64,000 bases of DNA. Origin: Bradyrhizobium acaciae. GTDB lineage: Bacteria; Pseudomonadota; Alphaproteobacteria; Rhizobiales; Xanthobacteraceae. Positions within the stretch are counted from its first letter, which is position 1, and the number at the start of each line of letters is the position of its first letter. Both the position numbers and the translations under genes were made by a program. The notes under the pieces were generated by a model that saw nothing but the letters and a program-made list of their open reading frames with translations, was not told the DNA's origin and did not search any database. The DNA is taken from positions 55,416 to 119,415 of the forward strand of contig NZ_JACMYK010000009.1 in NCBI RefSeq assembly GCF_020889785.1. The letters run 5' to 3'. Shown here piece after piece: positions 36,878-45,157 of the stretch.

Positions 36878-39800
36878 ATGATGAGCGATGCAAACGGTAG
36901 AATGCGTTTCCTGGTGAAGGCGGCCGGCTCACTGAGGACAGCATCGATCGGTCTGGCACAGGCGCCCGCGGTTAAGCTGTCGGCAAAGCCGCTTTTTCAA
37001 AGTATCGGCAAAGGCGGCGGCCTGGGCGCCGCGGCGTCCGCCGAGTGGCACATGGTCGAGGCGGATGCTCCCCAATTGGACGCAGCCGCCGCCTGGCAGG
37101 CCTGCCATGAGTTGGTCGCCCAAGGGCAGGCGCTTGCGCCCGGCGGAATCCGATTTGCCGAGCCGGATCTGGAGCAGCAGTGGCCGATCGGCAAGGAGCC
37201 ATTGGTCGAGGACAAGCTTGCGCTGCGCACCGGGGCACCGAACGACCAAGATCCGCACTACCCCCGTGAGGCCGACAATTATTGGTTCGCTGATAATGAT
37301 CACGGTCAGTTTTCCGCATTGGTACAGTCCGATCCAGGCAAAGGCCATAGGATCCGAATTGCTCATCTCGATACCGGCTTCGATCCGGATCACGTGACTT
37401 GCCCAAAGTTCATCGACGGCCAGAAAAATTTCGTCGACCCTGACTTTCCAGACGATGCAAGAGACCGCTCATCGGGTCTGTTCAACAATTTCAGCCACGG
37501 CACCGGCACGCTTAGTATTCTTGCGGGAGGAGGCGGCTCGGGGGTGAAACCGTTCGGTTGCGCGCCGGACGCTGAGATCGTTCCCATTCGAGTGGCGAAC
37601 CGCGTCGTTCTGTTTCGCAACAGCGCGATCGCGCAGGCGTTCGATCATGTCCACGGCCTGTGCAGGACGCCGTCGACGTTGGTCCATGTCGTCACGATGA
37701 GCATGGGAGGCGTACCGTCGCAAGCCTGGGCAGAAGCTGTGAATGCGCTCTATGACGCTGGCGTCTTCGTGGTGACGGCCGCGGGCAACAACTACGGCAA
37801 CTTTCCGACCCATCTCATCGTCTATCCGGCACGGTTCAACCGGGTGATTGCCGCTTGCGGTGTCATGGCGGATGGGGCGCCCTACGCCGACCTCGCGCCC
37901 GCATTGATGGCCGGCGATTACGGCCCGGACAGCAAGATGCTGGGGGCCTTGGCCGCCTACACACCTAATGTGCCCTGGGCCAGGTTCGGAGAAGCGGCAG
38001 TCGTCGACTTCGATGGAGCCGGCACTTCCGCGGCAACGCCTCAGATCGCAGCTGCCGCAGCGACTTGGATCCAGGCAAATCGCCCACTCTACGATGGAGT
38101 GGCAGAGCCCTGGCAAAGGGTCGAATTGATCCGCAATGCGCTGTTCGAATCCGCAGCTCACGACCAGGCCCGCGCGAAGTATCTCGGGGCGGGAAGATTA
38201 CGCGCCAAGGACGCATCTACCTGGATACCGCGCGGCGGCTTGGAGAAGCAGCCCGAAGACGATGCCAGCTTTTCCATGGCCCACCTTGTGTTCGGACTGG
38301 CGGCCGCGGGACCGCTAAAACAGCCGATGTTGGACCTTGAATTGTGCCAGGTGCTGCAGAAGACCGGGCTCGATTCCAAGTTGACCGGGCGGCCCGCACG
38401 CGGCGCGCTCGAGGCCGTGGTCGCTGAGGTCCTGGCGAGCCCACTTGCTTCGCATACGCTAAAGAAGGCACTCATGAAGGCGCCCGTGGTGGCGACGAGC
38501 GCAAAGGCGCCGGCGAGCGCGCAATCCGCCGCGATCACGCCAATGGATCACCTCAACCTTGAGCAAGCGCTCGAACCTCCGCTGCCGGTGCCTCCGGTCC
38601 GGAAGCTCCGCGTCTTCGCCTACGACCCGACCCTGCAGACCGATCCTCAGATGTTCGGCATCAATGAGGCGACGGTGTCGGTTCCTTGGGAAGCCGAGCT
38701 TACCGAAGGTCCGACGGGCGAATATCTCGAAGTGGTGGACGTCGATCCGGCAAGCAAATGTTGCTACGCCCCGGTCGATCTCAATCATCCCCATCTTCTC
38801 GGGACGAACGGACACGCCCCATCCGAGGCGAACCCCCAGTTCCACCAGCAGATGGCTTATGCGGTTGCGATGCGGACCATTACGCGGTTCGAGCGGGCTC
38901 TCGGACGCCGGGCGCTTTGGGCGCCGCGGATGGTGCGAGGGCCGGACGGAAATGTCGTCGACCGTAAATTTGTACAGCGCCTACGCGTCTATCCGCACGC
39001 GTTGAGGGAGAACAACGCCTACTACAGCAGCGCCCGAATGGCGCTTCTGTTCGGTTATTTCACCGCGGAAGAGGGCGATATCGGCACATCCCTGCCGGGA
39101 TCACAGGTCTTCTGCTCAGTCTCGCATGACATCATCGCGCACGAGACGACCCACGCGCTGCTCGACGGTCTGCACCCGAGATACCAGGAAGCGACCAATC
39201 CGGACATGCTCGCGTTCCATGAGGCATTTGCGGATATCGTGGCGCTGTTCCAGCACTTCACGATCCCGGAAGCGCTCCTTCAACAGATCAAGCGGGCGCG
39301 CGGCGACCTCAGCCAGGAAAGTCTGTTGGGACAACTCGCCGTGCAGTTCGGACAGGCCAGCGGGATGCACGGGCCACTGCGAAGCGCAATCGGCAGGACT
39401 GACGAGAAGGGCGAGTGGCAAGCAGTCAAGCCCAGCAGAACCGACTATGAGACGCAGAAGGCAACCGGGGATCCGCACCTCTTGGGATCAGTGCTGGTTT
39501 CCGCAGTATTTGCAGCGTTCGAGACGATCTATCGGGGACGCAGCGCGGACCTTGTCAGGCTGGCGACCAATGGTACCGGCATATTGCCGCAAGGCGAGAT
39601 CTCGCACGATTTGGCATTGAGGCTGGCCGCAGAGGCGTCAACAATCGCCGACCAGGTTCTCAATATCTGCATCCGCGCACTGGACTATTGTCCGCCGACG
39701 GATCTGACCTTTGGCGAATACCTGCGAGCATTGATCACCGGCGATCGTGATCTGGTGCGTGAAGATACCCGCGGTTACCGCGTTGCCTTCATCTCCGCCT

Positions 39801-40441
39801 TTCGGGATCGCGGCATCTATCCGAAGGATGTTGCCCATCTCGCTGAGGATAGCCTGGTCTGGAGGAGGCCGCCGGCGATCGATCATCAGATGGCGCGTGA
39901 TTTTGCGGCTCTCGTCAAGTCCCTGGACCTCGACTGGAATCTGAATTCGGTCCGTCGTAACGCATACGAAACCTCCGAGAGGAACCGTCTCAAGGTCTGG
40001 AAATGGATATCCGATCCCAAGCGCGCGGCGCTGCTGTCTTCGCTTGGCTTCGAGAACGCAGCCCAGAACGTCAAGATCGGTGAGATGGTCGGCGAGATGC
40101 GCCCGGTGGAGGTCCATTCGGTTCGGCCGTCACGAAAGACGGCACCTGACGGCACCAGTCACGGTTGGTTGGTGATGGGGATCACGCAGACCTTCAGAGC
40201 CCATCCCGACGCCGAGCGCTACCGCGGCGGGTGTACGGTGATGGTCGATCTCAACGACAATATGCCGGTCTACTTTATCAGGAAGTGCCTGCGCGGGTCG
40301 ACCGGAGCGGCGGCGCAGCAACAAGCCAGAGCGGCTGCGAAAGAGCGCGCTGCGGAACTGGGCATCGCCTATGTTTCGCCAGGCGATCCTCATCACGATC
40401 GCGAGCAGTTTGCTCTCCTGCACCGTGGCTGGGGGACTTGA
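36878..40441 (+). CDS. Subtilisin (S8)-gluzincin fusion protease, module 2
   Basis: A 1187-residue protein carrying two proteases of different classes. The S8 domain (about 155-430) has Asp in RIAHLDTGFDPDH (about 166), His in NNFSHGTGTLSILAGG (about 206) and Ser in GAGTSAATPQIAAAAA (about 383), with VVTAAGNNYGNFP as oxyanion region. The second half (about 570-1187) is a gluzincin with IIAHETTHALLDGLHPR (about 754) and AFHEAFADIVALFQHF. It is paralogous to the stand-alone protein at 27.3-29.1 kb, sharing GEYLEVVDVDPASK and QFHQQMAYAVAM. No signal peptide is evident, so both proteases are probably cytoplasmic and held inactive until triggered. AGGAG precedes the ATG. The next gene starts 1 bp after the stop and encodes the MBL partner. 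Confidence 0.87.
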   Translation: MMSDANGRMRFLVKAAGSLRTASIGLAQAPAVKLSAKPLFQSIGKGGGLGAAASAEWHMVEADAPQLDAAAAWQACHELVAQGQALAPGGIRFAEPDLEQQWPIGKEPLVEDKLALRTGAPNDQDPHYPREADNYWFADNDHGQFSALVQSDPGKGHRIRIAHLDTGFDPDHVTCPKFIDGQKNFVDPDFPDDARDRSSGLFNNFSHGTGTLSILAGGGGSGVKPFGCAPDAEIVPIRVANRVVLFRNSAIAQAFDHVHGLCRTPSTLVHVVTMSMGGVPSQAWAEAVNALYDAGVFVVTAAGNNYGNFPTHLIVYPARFNRVIAACGVMADGAPYADLAPALMAGDYGPDSKMLGALAAYTPNVPWARFGEAAVVDFDGAGTSAATPQIAAAAATWIQANRPLYDGVAEPWQRVELIRNALFESAAHDQARAKYLGAGRLRAKDASTWIPRGGLEKQPEDDASFSMAHLVFGLAAAGPLKQPMLDLELCQVLQKTGLDSKLTGRPARGALEAVVAEVLASPLASHTLKKALMKAPVVATSAKAPASAQSAAITPMDHLNLEQALEPPLPVPPVRKLRVFAYDPTLQTDPQMFGINEATVSVPWEAELTEGPTGEYLEVVDVDPASKCCYAPVDLNHPHLLGTNGHAPSEANPQFHQQMAYAVAMRTITRFERALGRRALWAPRMVRGPDGNVVDRKFVQRLRVYPHALRENNAYYSSARMALLFGYFTAEEGDIGTSLPGSQVFCSVSHDIIAHETTHALLDGLHPRYQEATNPDMLAFHEAFADIVALFQHFTIPEALLQQIKRARGDLSQESLLGQLAVQFGQASGMHGPLRSAIGRTDEKGEWQAVKPSRTDYETQKATGDPHLLGSVLVSAVFAAFETIYRGRSADLVRLATNGTGILPQGEISHDLALRLAAEASTIADQVLNICIRALDYCPPTDLTFGEYLRALITGDRDLVREDTRGYRVAFISAFRDRGIYPKDVAHLAEDSLVWRRPPAIDHQMARDFAALVKSLDLDWNLNSVRRNAYETSERNRLKVWKWISDPKRAALLSSLGFENAAQNVKIGEMVGEMRPVEVHSVRPSRKTAPDGTSHGWLVMGITQTFRAHPDAERYRGGCTVMVDLNDNMPVYFIRKCLRGSTGAAAQQQARAAAKERAAELGIAYVSPGDPHHDREQFALLHRGWGT

Positions 40442-40442
40442 A

Positions 40443-41918
40443 ATGGCCAAGAGGACCGCAAAGAAGGCCGCTAAGCGCGCCAAGCGATCAAGTCATGGAA
40501 AGTCCGCGCCGGCGACCAAGACCAGGGCGAGCAAGAAGGCCAGCGCGGCAAAGGAGCCACCTGCTGCGAAGAAGACGGAGCCATCCGGAGGGACGCGACG
40601 CAAGCCGACCACCGAAAAGACAGACGATCCGAGGGCTCTGATCCGTATCTACAGACACGGTCTCGGGGACTGCATCCTCGTTCGCATTCCGCGCAAGAAC
40701 GGGCCGATGTTCAAGCTGCTCATCGATTGCGGAGTGGCGGTTGCCCAGAAAAAGGGCGCAGAAAAAATGCAAGCCGTGATGAGGGATATTCTGGACGTAA
40801 CAAAAGGATCTGTGGACGTGCTCGCTGTAACTCACGAGCATTGGGACCACGTCTCCGGCTTCCAACAGGCGGAGGAACTGTTCGAGGAACTCGCCGTCGG
40901 TCAGGTTTGGGTTGCTTGGACCGAAGATCCCCGCGATGAGCTCGCAAAAAAGCTGCGCAAGGAACGCGGCCAGTCACTGGAATTGATATCCGCAAGTGTT
41001 GATGCCTTGAGAGCAGCAGGAAACGAGACTGGCGCGGATTCTGTTCTCGCCTTGACGGGGATGTTCGGCGCGGCAGGAGAGAAGACGAAGGCTGCATTCG
41101 ACCTTGCTAAGGCAAAGTCGGGAGGCGGCGGTCCCATCTATCTGCATCCGGCCGATCCGCCCATCGTACCTGAAGGATGCAACTTCCAGATCTTCGTCCT
41201 TGGGCCCCCTCACGATGAAAAGGCCATCAAGCACTTTAACCCTTCAAAGAAGAATCCAGAAACCTATGAGCTGGCGCTCGACGGCAGTGGCGTGCTGCCA
41301 CTCGGTGTCATCAGCGCTCTCTCCGGGGACGGCGACGTCGTGCCCTTTCCACCATCCTCCCGGATTCCGCTTTCCACCTCGCAGGCACATCAGTTCTTCC
41401 GAAAGGCCTATTGGACAGGAGCCGATTGGCGGCGGATCGACGCCGATTGGCTTGGCAATACGGACGAGTTCGCCCTGATGCTCCAATCAGCGACGAATAA
41501 TACCAGTCTCGTTCTGGCCATCGAACTCGAGGGCGGCGACGTACTGCTCTTTGCCGCGGATGCTCAGGTTGGGAACTGGCTTTCGTGGGAGGCGCTGGAG
41601 TGGGGCGCCGGCGCGGACCGGAGAACCGGACCGGGATTGCTCGAGCACACGATCTTCTACAAGGTCGGTCATCACGGCAGCCACAACGCGACCATGAAGG
41701 AAAAAGGGCTCGACCTGATGACCGCGTTGAAAACGGCGATCATCCCGGTCGACGAGGTTGTTGCCAAGAAGATGCGCTGGGGAGCCATGCCGCTGGCCTC
41801 ATTGGTTGCCGCACTATCTGACAGGACCCAAGCGCGAACGCTTAGGACAGATAAGGCCCCTGAAGGAACGATAGCAGGCGTCGAGATTGAAGACCTGTAC
41901 TTCGAGCTAACAGTATAG
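40443..41918 (+). CDS. MBL-fold metallohydrolase, protease-MBL module 2
   Basis: A 491-residue paralogue of the MBL protein at 25.7 kb. The N-terminal 60 residues are a Lys/Ala-rich, histone-like tail (MAKRTAKKAAKRAKRSS) suggesting nucleic-acid binding; module 1 lacks it. The fold follows with IYRHGLGDCILVRIPR, LLIDCGVAV, zinc motif VTHEHWDHVSGFQQAE (about 129), LLFAADAQVGNWLSW and YKVGHHGSHNATMKE. The ATG at 40443 has GGGGGA seven bases upstream; a longer in-frame start inside the protease gene is not needed. Gene order and tight spacing with the protease match module 1. A basic tail plus an MBL fold makes a nuclease an attractive guess, not established. Confidence 0.87.
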   Translation: MAKRTAKKAAKRAKRSSHGKSAPATKTRASKKASAAKEPPAAKKTEPSGGTRRKPTTEKTDDPRALIRIYRHGLGDCILVRIPRKNGPMFKLLIDCGVAVAQKKGAEKMQAVMRDILDVTKGSVDVLAVTHEHWDHVSGFQQAEELFEELAVGQVWVAWTEDPRDELAKKLRKERGQSLELISASVDALRAAGNETGADSVLALTGMFGAAGEKTKAAFDLAKAKSGGGGPIYLHPADPPIVPEGCNFQIFVLGPPHDEKAIKHFNPSKKNPETYELALDGSGVLPLGVISALSGDGDVVPFPPSSRIPLSTSQAHQFFRKAYWTGADWRRIDADWLGNTDEFALMLQSATNNTSLVLAIELEGGDVLLFAADAQVGNWLSWEALEWGAGADRRTGPGLLEHTIFYKVGHHGSHNATMKEKGLDLMTALKTAIIPVDEVVAKKMRWGAMPLASLVAALSDRTQARTLRTDKAPEGTIAGVEIEDLYFELTV

Positions 41919-42517
41919 ACCTTCGGAATTCGAAAACATCGCGCTGAGTAGGTGGTTTCCGAGGCGGCGATAGAGGGCGACGATATCGATAGGAGTGGCG
42001 ACAGCCGACAGGAAACGACGATCTGTGTGTGCCATGAGACCTAATCGATGTAATTCTCGCGCAAAAAGGCTGGTGGATCGACCCACGCTCCGCGTACCAT
42101 CGTCAAATGGAAATGCGAAAGTCGCGCCGAGCGCCGTCCACCATAAGTGCGGAGCGTCTTCGGCCTCATATTATGAGACCACTCAGAGTCACAGGCGTGC
42201 ACCATATGGGTGACCGCCAAGCCCTGTCGTTCGGTTTTGGCATTCCGATGCTCTGCTCGACGGAGGAGCGGGAGTGCAAACGGAGGCCTTTCCGAGGACG
42301 CTGCATGAGGACTATGGGGCGAGAGCACTGGCGCTCGCTTCGATTCTGCGAGTTTTGATCAGCGAACGCAACTGCGATTGCCGAGCGGACTACAGTGGCA
42401 GCGAAAGGTAAGCGTGCCTTGGCAGTGTCGCTATTGGTGTTTACGACGCGCGAGGAAAACTCGAAGAGTTTACATTTCTCGGAAAAGTCCTGCGGTGATG
42501 CAGGGCAGGTAAGAACT
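41919..42517. other. Intergenic, nothing recognised
   Basis: About 600 bp with short overlapping frames only. No terminator hairpin of note and no family motif. Confidence 0.45.
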
Positions 42518-42849
42518 TCATAGGGCATTCTCGGTGGGGCCAAGCAGAGGCGTCGCCAGGTTCTCCTCGAGAAAGCGGAGCAGGAAAGGCAGATTCTCTG
42601 TATTCTGGCCCGGCGCGACCGTAGTCGACATGGTTCGGAACGCGTCGCTAGCCCGAAGGGCATCCTTTATCCTCTCGACGTCGGTCAGTGATGGTCAAGT
42701 TCGTCCTCGGATCCGTGTGGGTACAGGTTCGCCGATTATGCGGCGGAAGTATTGGTCGGGGATGAAGGCCGTTTGACCCGGCGACAGGTCGAAGGTTGCG
42801 AGCCCGCCGCTCGTACAGTATTCGGGAAGAGCCGGCGCAGTGCGGCCGA
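42518..42849 (-). pseudogene. Decayed frame downstream of the Fic gene
   Basis: Reading the minus strand through one stop gives TSGGLATFDLSPGQTAFIPD then QYFRRIIGEP, and after the stop VERIKDALRASDAFRTMSTT with LPFLLRFLEENLATPL. The residue pattern is strongly protein-like, so this is probably an eroded gene that once followed the Fic protein. The family was not recognised. Confidence 0.35.
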
Positions 42850-44469
42850 TCAAAGCGCCTTGCCGAAATTAGACGTCTGGTCGTCCTCCAGCGTGCTCTC
42901 CAGATCGCGCGTCTCCCAATATTCGGCTGGTGCGGGGATGCCGTTTCTGACTTCGATTCGGAGATCCGCATTGGGCGACGTGAGGCGGGCGTTCTTAACG
43001 TCCTCGAGGAACGCGTGCGTGGAGGCCCACAGTTCGATCGTCCTGTTGAGGTCGGGCGATGTGATCGAGTGCGTGATGCGCTGGCACTCGAGCAGAGCGC
43101 GGACGAGAGGCGCGGCCACGGGCCTGCTTTCGAAGAGCTTCGTCAGACCGCCGATATAATTATCCCTGAAGATGGTCGGCACGACGATGCGGCAAGTACC
43201 GGCGGATACGAGTTCTTTCGTCATCATGATGCGCGACGTCCGTCCGTTGCCATCGTTGAAGGGGTGGACCGCGACGAGCATCGTGTGCACGAAGATGCCC
43301 CTGGCAAGGGGATTGGAGATGCTACGCAGCATCTCAAACCCCTCCTTCAGGGTGCCTTCCACCAGATTGGGGGCGACGAACTCCGTGTTGCCCGCGTAGT
43401 TCGGCTCCTTCTTGAAGCTGCCGGGATCCTTCTCCGGACGCGCATCCATAAGGATGCGATTGCGCTCTTTGATTTCGTCCACGAAGGCCGCAAACGAGTC
43501 GGCCATGGACATTCCCTTCGACATGGTCGAAACCTGCCGGAACGTCTGCACGACGTCGCGACCGTCCGCGGGGCGACCATCCGGCTCCTCGTCTTCGAAG
43601 ACGATACGGCGGGCCTTATCGACCGAAAACCTCGTTCCTTCGATGTAGTTGGTGAAATAAGCCTCGATAAAGGACACGCACGCCCGTTCGTCCGTTCCCC
43701 CATGAGGATCGGGACGATCGGGGAGGACCGCTCTGTCGAGAACGACGCCGAGCTCTTTGAAGCGCTCCATGCAATCTGGGTCGAACGGCGCGCTGCGGCG
43801 AGTCCTGGCAGCTACTTTTTCGTTTTCGAGCTTGGCCTGCCGCGTACCCAACAGCGTTCCGATGAGGTCATCGAGCGTCTTCAATTCATCGGTGGCTTCG
43901 AGGTCGCCGGCGATCCGGTGTGCGCGCTGGCGGATGGCGCGTAGACCGTCTTCGTGCTCTGTCCTGAGGAGCTTTTCGAGCTCGGCCTCGACGCCCTCGC
44001 GGCCGACGTTTCGGCTGGGGCCTTCGCGTTCACGGGAGGGCTTCAGATTGTCGAGAAGCTTCCGCGACGCACTCGGGATGTACGTGCCGAGATAGGCGAT
44101 GTCGCCTTCGAGTGGGCCGGGACCCGGAAGGGAGCGGATCTCGAGCCCCGGGATGGAGAACCTCTTGCGCGCCTTTCCGTTGGCGTGAGCACAGAAGATC
44201 CAGCCAGGGTATTTGGGACGTCCGTCGGAACCGCGTTCTCTCCACGGATTGACCTTCAAGGCCGTGCGCCCCGAAAGTACGGCTCCGGGTATCAGCTTCC
44301 CGAGGATGGAAGCCCAGCGGGCATAGGCGAATTCCTCCGCGGAACGGCCCTCGAGCTTGCCGTAAACGCCGTCCGCTATCCGGATCAGGGTTCCGGCACG
44401 CGCTTGTCGTTGGATCGAGCGGTCGTGGGCTCGATCGCCCTCACCAGTGAATTCAAGATCGTCCGCCAT
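42850..44469 (-). CDS. Fic AMP-transferase with N-terminal AbiEi-like domain
   Basis: A 539-residue protein. The first 110 residues (HDRSIQRQARAGTLIRIADG, VYGKLEGRSAEEFAY, VLSGRTALKV) match the winged-helix and linker of AbiEi-type antitoxins, which are DNA-binding autorepressors. The C-terminal half is a Fic domain with the complete active loop HPFNDGNGRTSR (about 400) and, upstream, TNYIEGTRF (about 270), which fits the (S/T)xxxE(G/N) inhibitory helix of self-restrained Fic enzymes. Fic proteins usually transfer AMP to Tyr/Ser/Thr hydroxyls of target proteins. Three 20-bp repeats just upstream are plausible operators for the N-terminal domain. Fusion of an antitoxin-type DNA-binding domain to Fic suggests a self-regulating toxin. 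Confidence 0.88.
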   Translation of the reverse strand: MADDLEFTGEGDRAHDRSIQRQARAGTLIRIADGVYGKLEGRSAEEFAYARWASILGKLIPGAVLSGRTALKVNPWRERGSDGRPKYPGWIFCAHANGKARKRFSIPGLEIRSLPGPGPLEGDIAYLGTYIPSASRKLLDNLKPSREREGPSRNVGREGVEAELEKLLRTEHEDGLRAIRQRAHRIAGDLEATDELKTLDDLIGTLLGTRQAKLENEKVAARTRRSAPFDPDCMERFKELGVVLDRAVLPDRPDPHGGTDERACVSFIEAYFTNYIEGTRFSVDKARRIVFEDEEPDGRPADGRDVVQTFRQVSTMSKGMSMADSFAAFVDEIKERNRILMDARPEKDPGSFKKEPNYAGNTEFVAPNLVEGTLKEGFEMLRSISNPLARGIFVHTMLVAVHPFNDGNGRTSRIMMTKELVSAGTCRIVVPTIFRDNYIGGLTKLFESRPVAAPLVRALLECQRITHSITSPDLNRTIELWASTHAFLEDVKNARLTSPNADLRIEVRNGIPAPAEYWETRDLESTLEDDQTSNFGKAL

Positions 44470-44500
44470 GGCGACTTAAGTCTCCTCTGGAGCGCACGTT

Positions 44501-44648
44501 TGTCGCTGTGAGGAACTTAAGCGCAAAACATGTCGCAATTTAGAACTTAACGATGTGACGGTTAAATTATACCTTTGATAACTTGAGTTGGACTATTTTG
44601 TCGCCTTTGGCTACATAGCGCTAAGTTTTGTCGCTATAAGCAACTTAA
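44501..44648. promoter_or_regulatory. Three 20-bp operator-like repeats upstream of the Fic gene
   Basis: TGTCGCTGTGAGGAACTTAA (44501-44520), TGTCGCAATTTAGAACTTAA (44531-44550) and TGTCGCTATAAGCAACTTAA (44629-44648) share TGTCGC at one end and AACTTAA at the other. The first two are 30 bp apart, about three helical turns. A half copy (TGTCGC) is at 44599. They flank the AT-rich promoter region of the AbiEi-Fic gene, as autorepressor sites would. Confidence 0.75.
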
Positions 44649-44682
44649 CTTTGTCCAATCGTAGGCGCGATCGCAGTGCTCA

Positions 44683-45138
44683 TCAATCCAGGGTCGCTTC
44701 GCCTTGCAGGCTTCGGCTGCAGAGGGTCAACCATCGACGGTCGAGTCCGGAGCCTACTGCAGCCGCGCAGCGCCACGTCGTTTCGTGATCAATCGCCTGC
44801 TCCAGTGGAAGGCCTGCATCACTCAGGCCGGCAAGGTCGGGTGAATAGGCCCGCAGCGCGTGCCCGCAAGGGTAGCCGAAGCGCGCTCCTCTGCTTTGGG
44901 CGATTGCCATGGTCCGTTGTCGCGCCGCCTGAAGCCTACCCAAAAGTTGATCTGCTTCAAGATTGTCGTAAGGCCAAGCATAAGCAACTGCAATTAAGAG
45001 CGTATCCGGCCATGACCAGTGCGTTTCTAGAGGCAACGGTGAAGGCTGGCGCAGTGCAGCGCGCCGGCGCAGACGGAAAATACTGACGTTGGCCCGAGTT
45101 ATTCCCAAACGAAAATTGTCGGGAGCATATCTCTTCAT
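44683..45138 (-). CDS. Possible third gene of the nuclease-helicase operon
   Basis: A 151-residue frame starting 19 bp after the helicase stop, with AAGGGA before its ATG. The sequence (MKRYAPDNFRLGITRANVSI, then LIAVAYAWPYDNLEADQLLG) has no recognised family. Position and ribosome-binding site favour a real gene; the Arg-rich composition and lack of similarity argue for caution. If real, it would be a small accessory protein to the nuclease-helicase pair. Confidence 0.35.
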   Translation of the reverse strand: MKRYAPDNFRLGITRANVSIFRLRRRAALRQPSPLPLETHWSWPDTLLIAVAYAWPYDNLEADQLLGRLQAARQRTMAIAQSRGARFGYPCGHALRAYSPDLAGLSDAGLPLEQAIDHETTWRCAAAVGSGLDRRWLTLCSRSLQGEATLD

Positions 45139-45157
45139 CGTACTTCCCTTGCCAGCA

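Noticed and set aside
42796..43944. 382-codon plus-strand frame
   Set aside because: Antisense of the Fic gene, rich in Arg/Gly/His, no motifs; the Fic active-site loop is on the minus strand.
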